This document shows, in pieces, positions 7,996-16,409 of a stretch of 64,000 bases of DNA. The notes under the pieces are model-generated. The model was not told the origin of the DNA. It saw only the letters and a list, made by a program, of their open reading frames with translations, and made no database searches. Every line of letters starts with the position of its first letter. Position 1 is the first letter of the stretch. Position numbers and translations under genes: made by a program. This DNA is from Rothia nasisuis (lineage in GTDB: Bacteria > Actinomycetota > Actinomycetes > Actinomycetales > Micrococcaceae): positions 18,602 to 82,601 of the forward strand of contig NZ_CAKMSB010000012.1 of NCBI RefSeq assembly GCF_928381405.1. Direction: 5' to 3'.

Positions 7996-8979
7996 CTAAT
8001 TCGCTCGCCCATCAAACAGGCTGGTCACTGACCCTTCATCAAAAACTTCTTTGATAGCGCGCGCCAGCAAGGGCGCAATTGACAGAACAGTGAGATTATC
8101 GAACACCTGCTCGGGTTTCAACGGCAAGGTATTCGTAACAACAACCTCACTGGCACCGCAGTTACCCAAGCGCTCGGCGGCAGGGTCAGAAAAGACCGCG
8201 TGGGTGGCCGCAATGATGACGTCCTTAGCGCCGTTCTCCTTAAGAACGCGAACAGCGCCAGCAATCGTGCCGCCGGTGTCAATCATGTCATCGATGAGCA
8301 CACAGGTGCGGCCCTCAATATCGCCCACAACGGTCTTTGATACAGCCTGGTTAGGCACGTTAACATCGCGGGTTTTATGGACGAACGCCAGAGGGGCACC
8401 CCCCAACAACTCGGCCCACTGCTCAGCTACACGCACACGCCCGGTATCAGGCGACACCACGGTGACGTTGCCGGTATCAACCTTACTAGCCACATACTCA
8501 GCGAGCAGAGGAATAGCCATCAGATGGTCCACCGGCCCGTCGAAGAAACCCTGAATCTGGGCGGTGTGAAGATCAACACTCATCAGACGGTCAGCGCCAG
8601 CGGTCTTATACAAATCAGAAACCAGGCGAGCTGAGATAGGCTCACGGCCCTTATGCTTCTTATCCTGGCGGGCGTAGGGGTAAAAAGGCGAAACAACAGT
8701 AATAGAGCGTGCTGAGGCTCGCTTAAGCGAGTCAATCATAATCAGTTGCTCCATGATGGCATCGTTAATCGGCGCCGGGTGCGACTGGATCACGAAAGCG
8801 TCCTTACCTCGCACCGATTCGTTAAACCGAACATAGGTCTCACCGTTGGCGAAGGTATAGGCAGATGAAGGAAGAACCTCATTCCCCAGTTCTGCTGCAA
8901 TCTGCTCAGCAAGCTCAGGGTGGGCGCGGCCTGAGACCAAGGCCATCTTCTTTTCACCTGGATTCGTAATCTCAGTCAT
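7996..8979 (-). CDS. prs: Ribose-phosphate pyrophosphokinase (PRPP synthetase)
   Basis: The 327-residue enzyme makes 5-phosphoribosyl-1-pyrophosphate from ribose 5-phosphate and ATP for purine, pyrimidine, histidine and tryptophan synthesis. Conserved pieces include FANGETYVRFNESVRG, the regulatory-flexible loop YPYARQDKKHKGREPISA, the Mg-binding MSVDLHTAQIQGFF and the PRPP-binding CVLIDDMIDTGGTI. Length is normal for class I enzymes. AAGGAAAG precedes the ATG. It lies 5 bp after glmU, the standard actinobacterial glmU-prs arrangement, so co-transcription is likely. Nothing odd in the sequence. Confidence 0.98.
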   Translation of the reverse strand: MTEITNPGEKKMALVSGRAHPELAEQIAAELGNEVLPSSAYTFANGETYVRFNESVRGKDAFVIQSHPAPINDAIMEQLIMIDSLKRASARSITVVSPFYPYARQDKKHKGREPISARLVSDLYKTAGADRLMSVDLHTAQIQGFFDGPVDHLMAIPLLAEYVASKVDTGNVTVVSPDTGRVRVAEQWAELLGGAPLAFVHKTRDVNVPNQAVSKTVVGDIEGRTCVLIDDMIDTGGTIAGAVRVLKENGAKDVIIAATHAVFSDPAAERLGNCGASEVVVTNTLPLKPEQVFDNLTVLSIAPLLARAIKEVFDEGSVTSLFDGRAN

Positions 8980-8984
8980 TACTG

Positions 8985-10460
8985 CTATTCGCTTTCCTTA
9001 ACTGATTCGGTCGACTCCGCATCAAGCGCAGCCTGCGCTGCCTCTGCGGCCTCAGTACCTGCTCTTTGTGTAATAACCCAACGCTCAATATTGCGCTGAG
9101 GGGCCTCGTTAATTGCTAGGGCGCCAGCGGGGACGTCCTTGCGAATCACGGTTCCAGCTCCAGAATACGCCCCGTCACCGATATGTACGGGTGCGACATA
9201 CATGTTGTCTGAACCCATGCGAACATTATTACCCACCGTTGAGCGGTGCTTGTTCACGCCGTCGTAGTTAACAAAGACCGAGGCCGCACCAATATTAGAA
9301 TTCTCCCCGATGGTTACGTCTCCCGCGTAGGAAAGGTGAGGAAGTTTAGAGCCCGCGCCAATTTCGGCGTTTTTAGTCTCCACGAAAGTGCCGATTTTGC
9401 CCTGGGGGCCTAGCTTGGTGCCGGGGCGCAGATAGGCGAAAGGACCCACGGTGGCACCGGTAGCAATCTCTGAATCTGACCCCTCAGTCCGAGAGACGGT
9501 GACCTTCTCACCCACCCGAACATTGGTCAGGGTGGTATCCGGGCCAATGACGGATCCGGTGGCTATATGGGTGGTGCCTCGCAGGTGGGTGCCGGGCAAA
9601 ATGGTCACATCGTTCTCAAGGGTGACGGTGACATCAATCCAGGTGGACTCGGGATCAACAATTGTTACGCCAGCAACCATGTGCGCGTGGGTAATACGGT
9701 CGTTGAGCTTACGCCCCAGCTGAGCCAGCTGAACACGGTCGTTCGCCCCCTCTACCTCCCAGCGGTCTTCAATATCGAGTGCGCTGGTGCGGTAGCCGTC
9801 TTCACGGGCGATAGACAGCACATCGGTGATGTACTTCTCACCCTGGGCGTTATCGGTGGTGACGCGGGTCAGCGAATCACGCAGAACCTTCGCGTCAAAA
9901 GCGTAAATACCGGAGTTTATTTCGGTGATTGCTAGCTGCTCATCGGTAGCGTCCTTGGCCTCAACGATAGCGGTGACCTCACCAGCTTCATTGCGGACGA
10001 TGCGCCCGTAGGAACCGGGATCTTCAATGTGGGTGGTCAGAACAGTGACGGCGTTCCTCCCTTCTTCGTGGAAGGCAATGAGCTGGCGCAGAGTCTCGGC
10101 CTTCAGCAGGGGAACGTCGCCGTAGGTCACCACCACGGTGCCCTCAACCTCACCCGAGTGGGCATCCAAGCCCAGCAGACCCACTTCGACGGCGCGCCCG
10201 GTGCCGGGAACCTCGTCCTGGTCAACAATGGTGACCTCTGGGTCAAAGTCTGTCACATGAGCTGCGACCTTATCGCGCTGATGACGAACGACGACCGCCA
10301 GGTTCTCTGGCTCTAACTCACGAGCTACAGCAACTGCGTGCTCAACCATGGAACGCCCGCCGAGGGTATGCATCACCTTAGGGGTAGCAGATTTCATGCG
10401 GGTTCCAGCTCCAGCAGCTAGAACGATAACAGCAGATGGAACTGAAGCAACAGCGGTCAC
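8985..10460 (-). CDS. glmU: Bifunctional GlmU: GlcN-1-P acetyltransferase / GlcNAc-1-P uridylyltransferase
   Basis: The 491-residue enzyme carries out the last two steps to UDP-GlcNAc, the precursor of peptidoglycan, mycothiol and probably the nonulosonate in this locus. The N-terminal uridylyltransferase has VLAAGAGTRMKS and the DVPLL loop. The C-terminal left-handed beta-helix acetyltransferase shows hexapeptide repeats and GPFAYLRPGTKLG, HLSYAGDVTIG and NIGAASVFVNYDG. I chose the GTG at 10460 because AAGGAG lies 8 nt upstream. The longer frame runs back through the tRNA-Gln gene and is not credible. It forms a unit with prs downstream. Confidence 0.97.
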   Translation of the reverse strand: MTAVASVPSAVIVLAAGAGTRMKSATPKVMHTLGGRSMVEHAVAVARELEPENLAVVVRHQRDKVAAHVTDFDPEVTIVDQDEVPGTGRAVEVGLLGLDAHSGEVEGTVVVTYGDVPLLKAETLRQLIAFHEEGRNAVTVLTTHIEDPGSYGRIVRNEAGEVTAIVEAKDATDEQLAITEINSGIYAFDAKVLRDSLTRVTTDNAQGEKYITDVLSIAREDGYRTSALDIEDRWEVEGANDRVQLAQLGRKLNDRITHAHMVAGVTIVDPESTWIDVTVTLENDVTILPGTHLRGTTHIATGSVIGPDTTLTNVRVGEKVTVSRTEGSDSEIATGATVGPFAYLRPGTKLGPQGKIGTFVETKNAEIGAGSKLPHLSYAGDVTIGENSNIGAASVFVNYDGVNKHRSTVGNNVRMGSDNMYVAPVHIGDGAYSGAGTVIRKDVPAGALAINEAPQRNIERWVITQRAGTEAAEAAQAALDAESTESVKESE

Positions 10461-10521
10461 GAGGGGCACTCCTTGAGCAAACGAGACCCCCTGTAGCTTG
10501 CGAGATGGTAGGGGTCTTGAG

Positions 10522-10593
10522 CTCCGCCACAAGGACTCGAACCTTGAATAACGGCTCCAAAGGCCGCTGTGTTGCCAATTACACCATGGCGGA
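10522..10593 (-). tRNA. tRNA-Gln (anticodon UUG)
   Basis: The 72-nt sequence folds as a full cloverleaf: acceptor TCCGCCA paired with TGGCGGA and a G discriminator, anticodon loop CTTTGGA giving UUG, and T-arm CAAGG-TTCGAGT-CCTTG. No CCA is encoded. It lies 61 bp upstream of glmU on the same strand and may share a transcript with it. Confidence 0.95.
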
Positions 10594-10725
10594 TTGTCTA
10601 TTACACACATCGCACCCGCCGGGTGACGGCGCACGCAATGAACGAATCACGATACTACCAAGTCTTGGCCTCAGAACGAAACAGCTACGCCCAACGTCTC
10701 GATAGGTTAGATAGCTACAGTAGGG

Positions 10726-11316
10726 TCAGGTGCCAAGCCAGGGGATGATTTTAGTGAGTGCCCCCTCAACCTCTTCCACAGCCACACGAGCCGCTTGAGG
10801 CCCCCTCTGATAGGGGTCAGCTATCCCGTCTTCTTTCAGCGGAGACTCATCTAGTCGGTACATGAAGGAGACAGGGTCAGTGCGCCTACCGGTGTGTGCT
10901 TTGACCCGCGCCATCTGCTTCAATAGATGAATCTTTGACCGGTACTGCGGCCACTCCCTCACAAGCCAGTTCAGGTGTTCCTTTTCCATGACCAGAACCA
11001 GTGTTGATTCGGCAAGAAGCGCACCCGTGACCTGCTTAGCCCGATGGTTCTGAAACTGAACACCGCGTGCGGCAAGTTCACGGTCAATGTGGGGGGCCAC
11101 CCCCGCTCCTACAACGGCTCCGGTACCAGCGCTATCGAAACGCCAGGCCGACTCAGGGCTCGAAAGCTGATTCGCCAGATACTGGGCGGAAGCAGAGCGC
11201 GCAATATTACCCGTGCACACAAACAAAATTTTTTTGTGGGTGGGGCTATCTGAGCGTTCCTCAGCCGGTGCGGGTGCTCTCTTTCTCAGCAGAGACCCCA
11301 CATTGAACTGCGCCAT
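10726..11316 (-). CDS. Low-molecular-weight protein-tyrosine phosphatase
   Basis: The 196-residue protein has the P-loop LFVCTGNIARSASAQY (C-x5-R-S) near residue 33 and the general-acid motif IADPYQRG near 168, both diagnostic for the LMW-PTP family. An N-terminal extension of about 27 residues is polar (RKRAPAPAEERSDSP). In many bacteria these enzymes dephosphorylate capsule-assembly tyrosine kinases (Wzb type). Here the gene lies between two glycan clusters, which suits that role, but no partner BY-kinase is visible. A GGAG lies 5 nt before the ATG; a TAGATT 8 nt before it might instead serve as a leaderless -10 box. Confidence 0.9.
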   Translation of the reverse strand: MAQFNVGSLLRKRAPAPAEERSDSPTHKKILFVCTGNIARSASAQYLANQLSSPESAWRFDSAGTGAVVGAGVAPHIDRELAARGVQFQNHRAKQVTGALLAESTLVLVMEKEHLNWLVREWPQYRSKIHLLKQMARVKAHTGRRTDPVSFMYRLDESPLKEDGIADPYQRGPQAARVAVEEVEGALTKIIPWLGT

Positions 11317-11514
11317 GCCGCTCCAATCTAATTCTGAAAACTTTTCCTCAAGACTTATACAAAAGCCCAGTTGACTAGCACAGTGGCTACTGCCACCTCG
11401 TTCAATGTATGAATTCTACCCGCAGTTCTCGCATGCGCCTATCAGAATGTAGACACTTTCACCGGCATTTTATGTGCAAAATAACACGAAGTGGCAGGTA
11501 AATTACCGACCTTG

Positions 11515-11520
11515 TAGCCT
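11515..11520 (+). promoter_or_regulatory. Leaderless -10 box for the ABC-F gene
   Basis: TAGCCT lies 6 nt before the GTG at 11527, with no useful Shine-Dalgarno site at proper spacing, so transcription probably starts at or near the G of the start codon. Confidence 0.6.
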
Positions 11521-11526
11521 AGAAGG

Positions 11527-13356
11527 GTGGCACATCTACTTGGCGGCGAAGACCTGCACATCGAATTTCCTACCCGAACTATCTTTGAGGGCATTACCAT
11601 TGGCCTGAATGAGGGCGACCGTATTGGCATTGTAGGCCGCAACGGTGACGGCAAATCAACCCTGCTTGCACTACTGGGCGGCAGGTTAGCGCCCGACTCA
11701 GGTAAGGTAACCGCCCGGTCGGGCACACGTATTGGCTTTCTGACCCAGACCGATACACTTGATGACGCCTTGACCGTAGGCCAGGCTATCGTGGGTGATA
11801 CACCCGAGTACCGGTGGGCCTCTGACGCTAAAATCCGCGATGTTATCGCTGGGCTCGTCTCTGACCTCAGCTGGGAGGCCCCCGTAGGTTCGCTCTCCGG
11901 CGGTCAGCGGCGGCGCGTTTCTCTCGCGGCCCTGCTGGCTGGCGACTGGGACGTCCTGATGCTCGATGAGCCCACCAACCACCTTGACGTTGAAGCTATC
12001 ACCTGGCTGGCCAACCACCTCAAGGGCCGCTGGCCCAAAAATTCCGGGGGGCTACTCACAGTCACCCACGACCGCTGGTTCCTCGACGAAATTTGCACCA
12101 AGACCTGGGAGGTTCACGATGGGCTCGTTGAACCCTTCGAGGGAGGCTACGCGGCCTATATTCTGCAGCGGGTGGAACGTGACCGCCAGGCCGCTGCCAC
12201 CGAAGCTAAACGTCAGAACCTCATGCGCAAGGAGCTGGCCTGGCTACGCCGTGGCGCACCGGCGCGGACGTCCAAGCCCAAGTTCCGTATAGATGCCGCC
12301 AACGCCCTCATCGCCGATGTGCCCCCGGTGCGCAACAAGGTTGAGCTGACGCAGATGGCGGTTTCGCGCCTGGGCAAGGACGTGGTGGATATAGAGGATG
12401 TGGACGTCAGCTACCCCGATGCCCACTCCCCGGAAGGGGCTAAGGAGGTGCTGAAGAGGGTAACCTGGCGCATTGCACCGGGCGAACGTACCGGAATCAT
12501 GGGCGTGAACGGGGCCGGCAAATCGACTCTACTAGGCCTGGTCACCGGAGCAGTTACCCCCACGCGGGGGCGGGTAAAGCGCGGCACAACAGTCAAAGTT
12601 GCCACCCTGACCCAGCAGCTGGACGAGCTACGCGAAGTTGAGAACGACCGTGTTTCAGACGTGATTGGGCGTAGACGCACCTCGTACGTTGCCGGGGGCA
12701 AGGAGATGACCCCCGGTCAGCTTTTGGAGCGCCTGGGGTTCACCTCAGCCCAGCTTGCTACGCCGGTGAAGGATCTTTCAGGCGGTCAGAAGCGCCGCCT
12801 ACAGTTACTCCTGATTCTGCTTGATGAGCCCAATGTGCTCATTCTCGATGAGCCTTCCAATGACCTCGACACCGATATGTTGGCAGCTATGGAGGACCTG
12901 CTAGATACCTGGCCAGGCACCCTGCTCGTAGTTTCACACGACCGCTACCTGATGGAGCGTGTGACCGACCAGCAGTACGCCCTCATAGATGGGCATGTGC
13001 GGCACCTACCCGGCGGGGTAGACGAGTACCTACAACTCTCGGTGGCGGCAGCTGACGCACCATCTACCCGGGCTGTGGACTCCTCACCCCTGGGCAAGCA
13101 GGGAACCGCCACTACAGATTCTGTGCCCAAGGCCAGCGGGGCAGAGATACGAGCGGCTCAGAAGGAAATCAACCAGATTGACCGTAAGCTCGGCAAACTC
13201 GCCGACCAAAAGGCCAGGCTCGATGAAAAAATGGCAGAGCATCACCACTCGGATTACGAGGGGCTGGCAGCGCTTTCAGCAGAGCGGCAGTCCGTTCAGG
13301 ACGAAATTGACGGGCTAGAGATGCGGTGGATAGAGCTGAGCGAGATTGTTGGGTAA
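11527..13356 (+). CDS. ABC-F family ATPase (Uup/EttA-like)
   Basis: The 609-residue soluble protein has two ATP-binding cassettes and no membrane segments. The first has GRNGDGKST, LSGGQRRRVSLA and LDEPTNHLDV. The second has GVNGAGKST, LSGGQKRRLQLL and LDEPSNDLDT. A charged linker separates them and a coiled-coil C-terminal arm ends the protein (EINQIDRKLGKLADQKARLD), as in Uup-like proteins. ABC-F factors bind the ribosomal E site and modulate translation; some confer antibiotic resistance, but nothing here marks it as such. The GTG start gives the usual actinobacterial N-terminus MAHLLGGEDLHIEFPTR. It normally neighbours ispE, from which glycan genes now separate it. Confidence 0.93.
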   Translation: MAHLLGGEDLHIEFPTRTIFEGITIGLNEGDRIGIVGRNGDGKSTLLALLGGRLAPDSGKVTARSGTRIGFLTQTDTLDDALTVGQAIVGDTPEYRWASDAKIRDVIAGLVSDLSWEAPVGSLSGGQRRRVSLAALLAGDWDVLMLDEPTNHLDVEAITWLANHLKGRWPKNSGGLLTVTHDRWFLDEICTKTWEVHDGLVEPFEGGYAAYILQRVERDRQAAATEAKRQNLMRKELAWLRRGAPARTSKPKFRIDAANALIADVPPVRNKVELTQMAVSRLGKDVVDIEDVDVSYPDAHSPEGAKEVLKRVTWRIAPGERTGIMGVNGAGKSTLLGLVTGAVTPTRGRVKRGTTVKVATLTQQLDELREVENDRVSDVIGRRRTSYVAGGKEMTPGQLLERLGFTSAQLATPVKDLSGGQKRRLQLLLILLDEPNVLILDEPSNDLDTDMLAAMEDLLDTWPGTLLVVSHDRYLMERVTDQQYALIDGHVRHLPGGVDEYLQLSVAAADAPSTRAVDSSPLGKQGTATTDSVPKASGAEIRAAQKEINQIDRKLGKLADQKARLDEKMAEHHHSDYEGLAALSAERQSVQDEIDGLEMRWIELSEIVG

Positions 13357-13369
13357 GCCTCATAATTGG

Positions 13370-13375
13370 GATAAT
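13370..13375 (+). promoter_or_regulatory. Leaderless -10 box for the GT11-like gene
   Basis: GATAAT lies 6 nt before the GTG at 13382 in a stretch lacking a ribosome binding site. This decides the start over an upstream in-frame codon at 13346 that overlaps the ABC-F gene. Confidence 0.6.
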
Positions 13376-13381
13376 AGTTTT

Positions 13382-14206
13382 GTGAACCCCAGAAATTTTT
13401 TAAAACAGACTGTGTTTCTGCCCCTCGGTCGGGCTCTAGGTTACCCCGAAATTCAGCACGCATCGCCCCTCATTAACGGCGGCAATTTTCTTTACTACTG
13501 GTTGTATGCATATAACCAGGAAGGCCGAGGAATACAAACCAGGGTGCAAGAGCGTGAACGTATTCTCGTGTGGTTTGAGCAGTTCCCCTGGCTCAAAAAA
13601 TACTCTGTCCGCCCAAAGCTCCCCCATCGTTTGCTCTCTGCCTGGAACGGTACATCGCCAGATATTCTGGGGCGTGACTTCACCGCAGAACAACTCCAGA
13701 ACTTCTGCCGAGAGCTTCTAGAATCGTCGCCGGCTTTCATGGCCAAGGTAGAAGGCTACAGGGCCTTACTCGGTGAAAAAACCTGCCTGATTAATATTCG
13801 CCGCGGTGACTACTATCAGCACCAGCACCTCATTGACCAGTACGGCCTTGACAACGAAAAATACGTGGTTGCTGCGCTCGGTCTGCTACCAGAGAGCTAC
13901 ACACGTTTCTGCCTTGTATCAGATGATATTGGCTGGTGCCAGGAATATATCACCCCGCTCATCCCCGGTGAGGTTTTCTACAACCACAACCGGCAGGACA
14001 TGTTCGACGACCTGGCCCTGCTCACCGCCGCGCCCGCCCTCGTCCTTGCCAATTCAACCTTCTCCTTTTGGGGTGGGCACCTGGGTGACACGCTCAACCC
14101 CCAGCGCCTGGTACTCGCCCCTCCCTACCACTTCAAGAACCCTGACGGCAGCTATAACAGGGAGCGCTTTGACCGGTCATGGGCGGTCGTTGAAATCAGT
14201 GAGTAG
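13382..14206 (+). CDS. GT11-like (alpha-1,2-fucosyltransferase-type) glycosyltransferase
   Basis: The 274-residue protein carries CLINIRRGDYYQHQ in its second half, matching the HxRRGDY donor-binding motif of GT11 and related fucosyltransferases. Near the C-terminus LVLANSTFSFWGGHLGD corresponds to the family's NSSFSWW segment. The N-terminal part (FLPLGRALGYPEIQH, GGNFLYYWLYAYNQ) fits the acceptor domain. It starts the second glycan cluster, downstream of the ABC-F gene. GT11 members use GDP-fucose, but no GDP-fucose synthesis gene is visible here, so the actual donor is uncertain. The start is GTG with a near-perfect leaderless -10 box. Confidence 0.75.
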   Translation: MNPRNFLKQTVFLPLGRALGYPEIQHASPLINGGNFLYYWLYAYNQEGRGIQTRVQERERILVWFEQFPWLKKYSVRPKLPHRLLSAWNGTSPDILGRDFTAEQLQNFCRELLESSPAFMAKVEGYRALLGEKTCLINIRRGDYYQHQHLIDQYGLDNEKYVVAALGLLPESYTRFCLVSDDIGWCQEYITPLIPGEVFYNHNRQDMFDDLALLTAAPALVLANSTFSFWGGHLGDTLNPQRLVLAPPYHFKNPDGSYNRERFDRSWAVVEISE

Positions 14207-14208
14207 CG

Positions 14209-14286
14209 GTGAGGCTTATTCAAAAAGCCTCCCTCACCCACCATTACCTGTGCCACGGAATAGCGAGCAAAACCGATGAATACCAA
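14209..14286. repeat. Short interspersed repeat (copy C)
   Basis: The left end GTGAGGCTTATTCA begins 3 nt after the stop codon of the GT11-like gene, and a weaker inverted end (ATGAATACC, 14276-14284) closes it. The interior AGCGAGCAAAACC resembles ACGAGAAAAACC of copy A. It fills nearly the whole gap to the next gene. Confidence 0.45.
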
Positions 14287-14298
14287 GAAAGAGCCGAG

Positions 14299-15327
14299 AT
14301 GGCAAAGATAGCAGTCCTCTGCGGAGGCAAAGCAAGTGATGGCCCCTACGGCATAGATCTTATGTCCCGAGAGCTCGGGCATTCCTTACTAGAAGTCCCT
14401 AGCGCTCACACTCCAGCCCATATCAAGCTCAGGGACGTGCTTGAGCACAGGTTAGGGTTCCCCTTAGACAAGGCCGTCCGCTCCGTGCCGCGTATAGCGT
14501 CAGCCGACGTACTTTTTTGTTTTCTTGAGAGTTTCGCTGTTTTTCCTTCACTGCTCAAACAGAAGAAAATACCGCCCTTCGCTAACACTCCCTTAGCCAT
14601 GATTTCATGCTGGTTAGCCGAAGAAATCCGCCACCTGCCCCAGAGTGAGAGAGCACAGCTCGTTAAAACATATGCCGGGGTTGATCTTAACTTTGTTTTG
14701 AGTGGCAACCAGATAGATATTCTGGTTGACTCGGGGTTCGCTGAGGATAGGGTCGAAAGCGTCAACTTCGGGTTCGCCCCTGAACTCTTTTCATATGAGG
14801 CGGGCGCGCAACGGCCCCTCCAGCTTTCAGCCCTGGGGTTTGATCGGGGTAGAGACTACAGGACTCTGATTGAAGCAGTTCGGCCTCTCTCTATTGAGCT
14901 TAATCTCTACACTCGACCCGAAATCATCGAGGGTATCGACCTGCCCGAGAACGTGCGCTTTCACGGCACCGTTCCCTTTGAAGCCTATATTGAGGTCTTG
15001 CACTCATCAGATATGGTTGCAGTGCCCACCGTTGAACTGGCCTACCCTACCGGGCAAACGGTCGCCTTAGAAGCTGCCGCCACGGGGGCTGCCCTGCTTC
15101 TGACGGATTCCCGGGCAATGCGCTACTACTTTAGCGACGACACGGCCTGTTTTATTGGCCAAGGAGACGTTGAAGGGTGGCGAAGGGCTATCACCGATTT
15201 AGCACAAAGCCCCGAACATCGAAGGGCCATAGGTGCGCGGGCAGCTCACCACGTTCACGCCAACCTCAAGTATATTGACATGTGGACGGCTATAGAAAAA
15301 GCCTTCGCAAGAAGAGGCTGGATATAG
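14299..15327 (+). CDS. Glycosyltransferase family 4-like protein
   Basis: The 342-residue protein begins MAKIAVLCGGKASDGPYGID and has a weakly conserved GT-B layout: VNFGFAPELF, a Glu/Tyr-rich donor domain with YTRPEIIEG and FHGTVPFEAYIEVL, then AVPTVELAYPTGQTVALEAA, which matches the terminal E-x7-E-like element of GT4. I start it at 14299 rather than the in-frame ATG at 14209, because the latter lies inside a dispersed repeat and would add 30 residues of unlikely composition. It lies between the GT11-like and GT2 genes on the same strand. Substrate unknown. Confidence 0.75.
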   Translation: MAKIAVLCGGKASDGPYGIDLMSRELGHSLLEVPSAHTPAHIKLRDVLEHRLGFPLDKAVRSVPRIASADVLFCFLESFAVFPSLLKQKKIPPFANTPLAMISCWLAEEIRHLPQSERAQLVKTYAGVDLNFVLSGNQIDILVDSGFAEDRVESVNFGFAPELFSYEAGAQRPLQLSALGFDRGRDYRTLIEAVRPLSIELNLYTRPEIIEGIDLPENVRFHGTVPFEAYIEVLHSSDMVAVPTVELAYPTGQTVALEAAATGAALLLTDSRAMRYYFSDDTACFIGQGDVEGWRRAITDLAQSPEHRRAIGARAAHHVHANLKYIDMWTAIEKAFARRGWI

Positions 15328-15380
15328 CAGCCTTCTCTCACTCCCCCTCCCCTAAAACAAAATACTAGGTAGATTCCCCC

Positions 15381-16409
15381 ATGTACCAGGCTAGTGTCAT
15401 CATCCCGGCTCATAACGCAGAAAGTACCATCGCGCTCACTCTCGAATCACTCTTTAATCAGTACAGCGACGGTGAAACCCCGGCACAAATTCAGGTGATT
15501 GTTTCTGACAACGGTTCAACGGACCGCACACGGGCCGTCGTTGAACAATTTGCAGCTGAACGCCTACCCCCGCACCTCGGATCGGTCTCTGTTGTTGATT
15601 CTTCTCACCTGGCTAACGCGAACTATGCCCGTAACGTCGCCGCCCGGTATGCTCACGCAGATTACCTGCTCTTTTGCGATGCTGACGATGTGGTTGGTTA
15701 CTACTGGCTTGATGCGGCGCTCAAAGCTTTTGAATCGACCCCTGTTTTTACGGGCATAGCTGAAAATATCAACGACTACAGCTACCCCAGTACCGTGAGC
15801 GAGACACGAGATATCTTTGATTGGCGCGGGCGGGGTGCAGAGCTGGTTCTACGCGAAAACCAGCAGCCTGTTTTGCTCGGGGGAAATTTTGGTATCAGTA
15901 AGGAGCTCTTCTATAAGCTCGGAGGCCTTGATGTTGCTGCACCTGCCCAGGCGGACGACGACGAGTTTGCGTTGCGAATACAGGCTACGGGCCGCCCAGT
16001 CCCCATACTGGTCCATTCAGTCATTGGCTACCGTATTCGCACCGGTCTCTCGGACCAACTCTTGCGAGCTCGTCAGGGTGCCTACGCCCGCGCCTGGCTC
16101 TCAGCGGTGTACTCCACCGCCAACCCTGAGCTCGAAAAATCACTCTTCAACCTGGCTAAAACCCATGTGGCGCTCCCTTGCTTAAGGCTCCTCAAACCCG
16201 GTATTGCCCAAGAAGATATTAGAATGCGGCAGGTTGTTGCCAGAGGCTACTTTCACGGCAAGGTTGTGTTTTCTGTAGCCAGAAGAGTCAGACGCGGAAT
16301 CGGGGTGGGCCTTACCTCGCCGCACCAACCTGCCGGGGAGGCTGGCCACCCAACCAGCGGTAGCGAATCACTCCCTCTAGAACACCAACGTTCCACCAAA
16401 ACCCCCTAA
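15381..16409 (+). CDS. Glycosyltransferase family 2
   Basis: The 342-residue protein starts MYQASVIIPAHNAESTI, with VSDNGSTDRT and LLFCDADDVVGYYWLD giving the GT-A fold and its DxD motif. GGNFGISKELFYKLGG and ADDDEFALR complete the family pattern. The final 30 or so residues (rich in Ser, Pro, His and Gly) are encoded in DNA that is also the 3' end of a convergent GT2 gene, and they look like read-through rather than domain. The protein is similar in design to its convergent neighbour, which suggests an old duplication. It probably adds a residue to the same glycan. Confidence 0.85.
   Translation: MYQASVIIPAHNAESTIALTLESLFNQYSDGETPAQIQVIVSDNGSTDRTRAVVEQFAAERLPPHLGSVSVVDSSHLANANYARNVAARYAHADYLLFCDADDVVGYYWLDAALKAFESTPVFTGIAENINDYSYPSTVSETRDIFDWRGRGAELVLRENQQPVLLGGNFGISKELFYKLGGLDVAAPAQADDDEFALRIQATGRPVPILVHSVIGYRIRTGLSDQLLRARQGAYARAWLSAVYSTANPELEKSLFNLAKTHVALPCLRLLKPGIAQEDIRMRQVVARGYFHGKVVFSVARRVRRGIGVGLTSPHQPAGEAGHPTSGSESLPLEHQRSTKTP

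Noticed and set aside
10461..10634. N-terminal extension of glmU by about 58 codons
   Set aside because: The extension is translated tRNA-Gln sequence, and a GTG with good AAGGAG spacing lies at 10460.
13354..13363. Further copy of the short repeat after the ABC-F gene (TAAGCCTCAT)
   Set aside because: Only 9-10 bp match the repeat end, which can be chance; no partner arm is seen.
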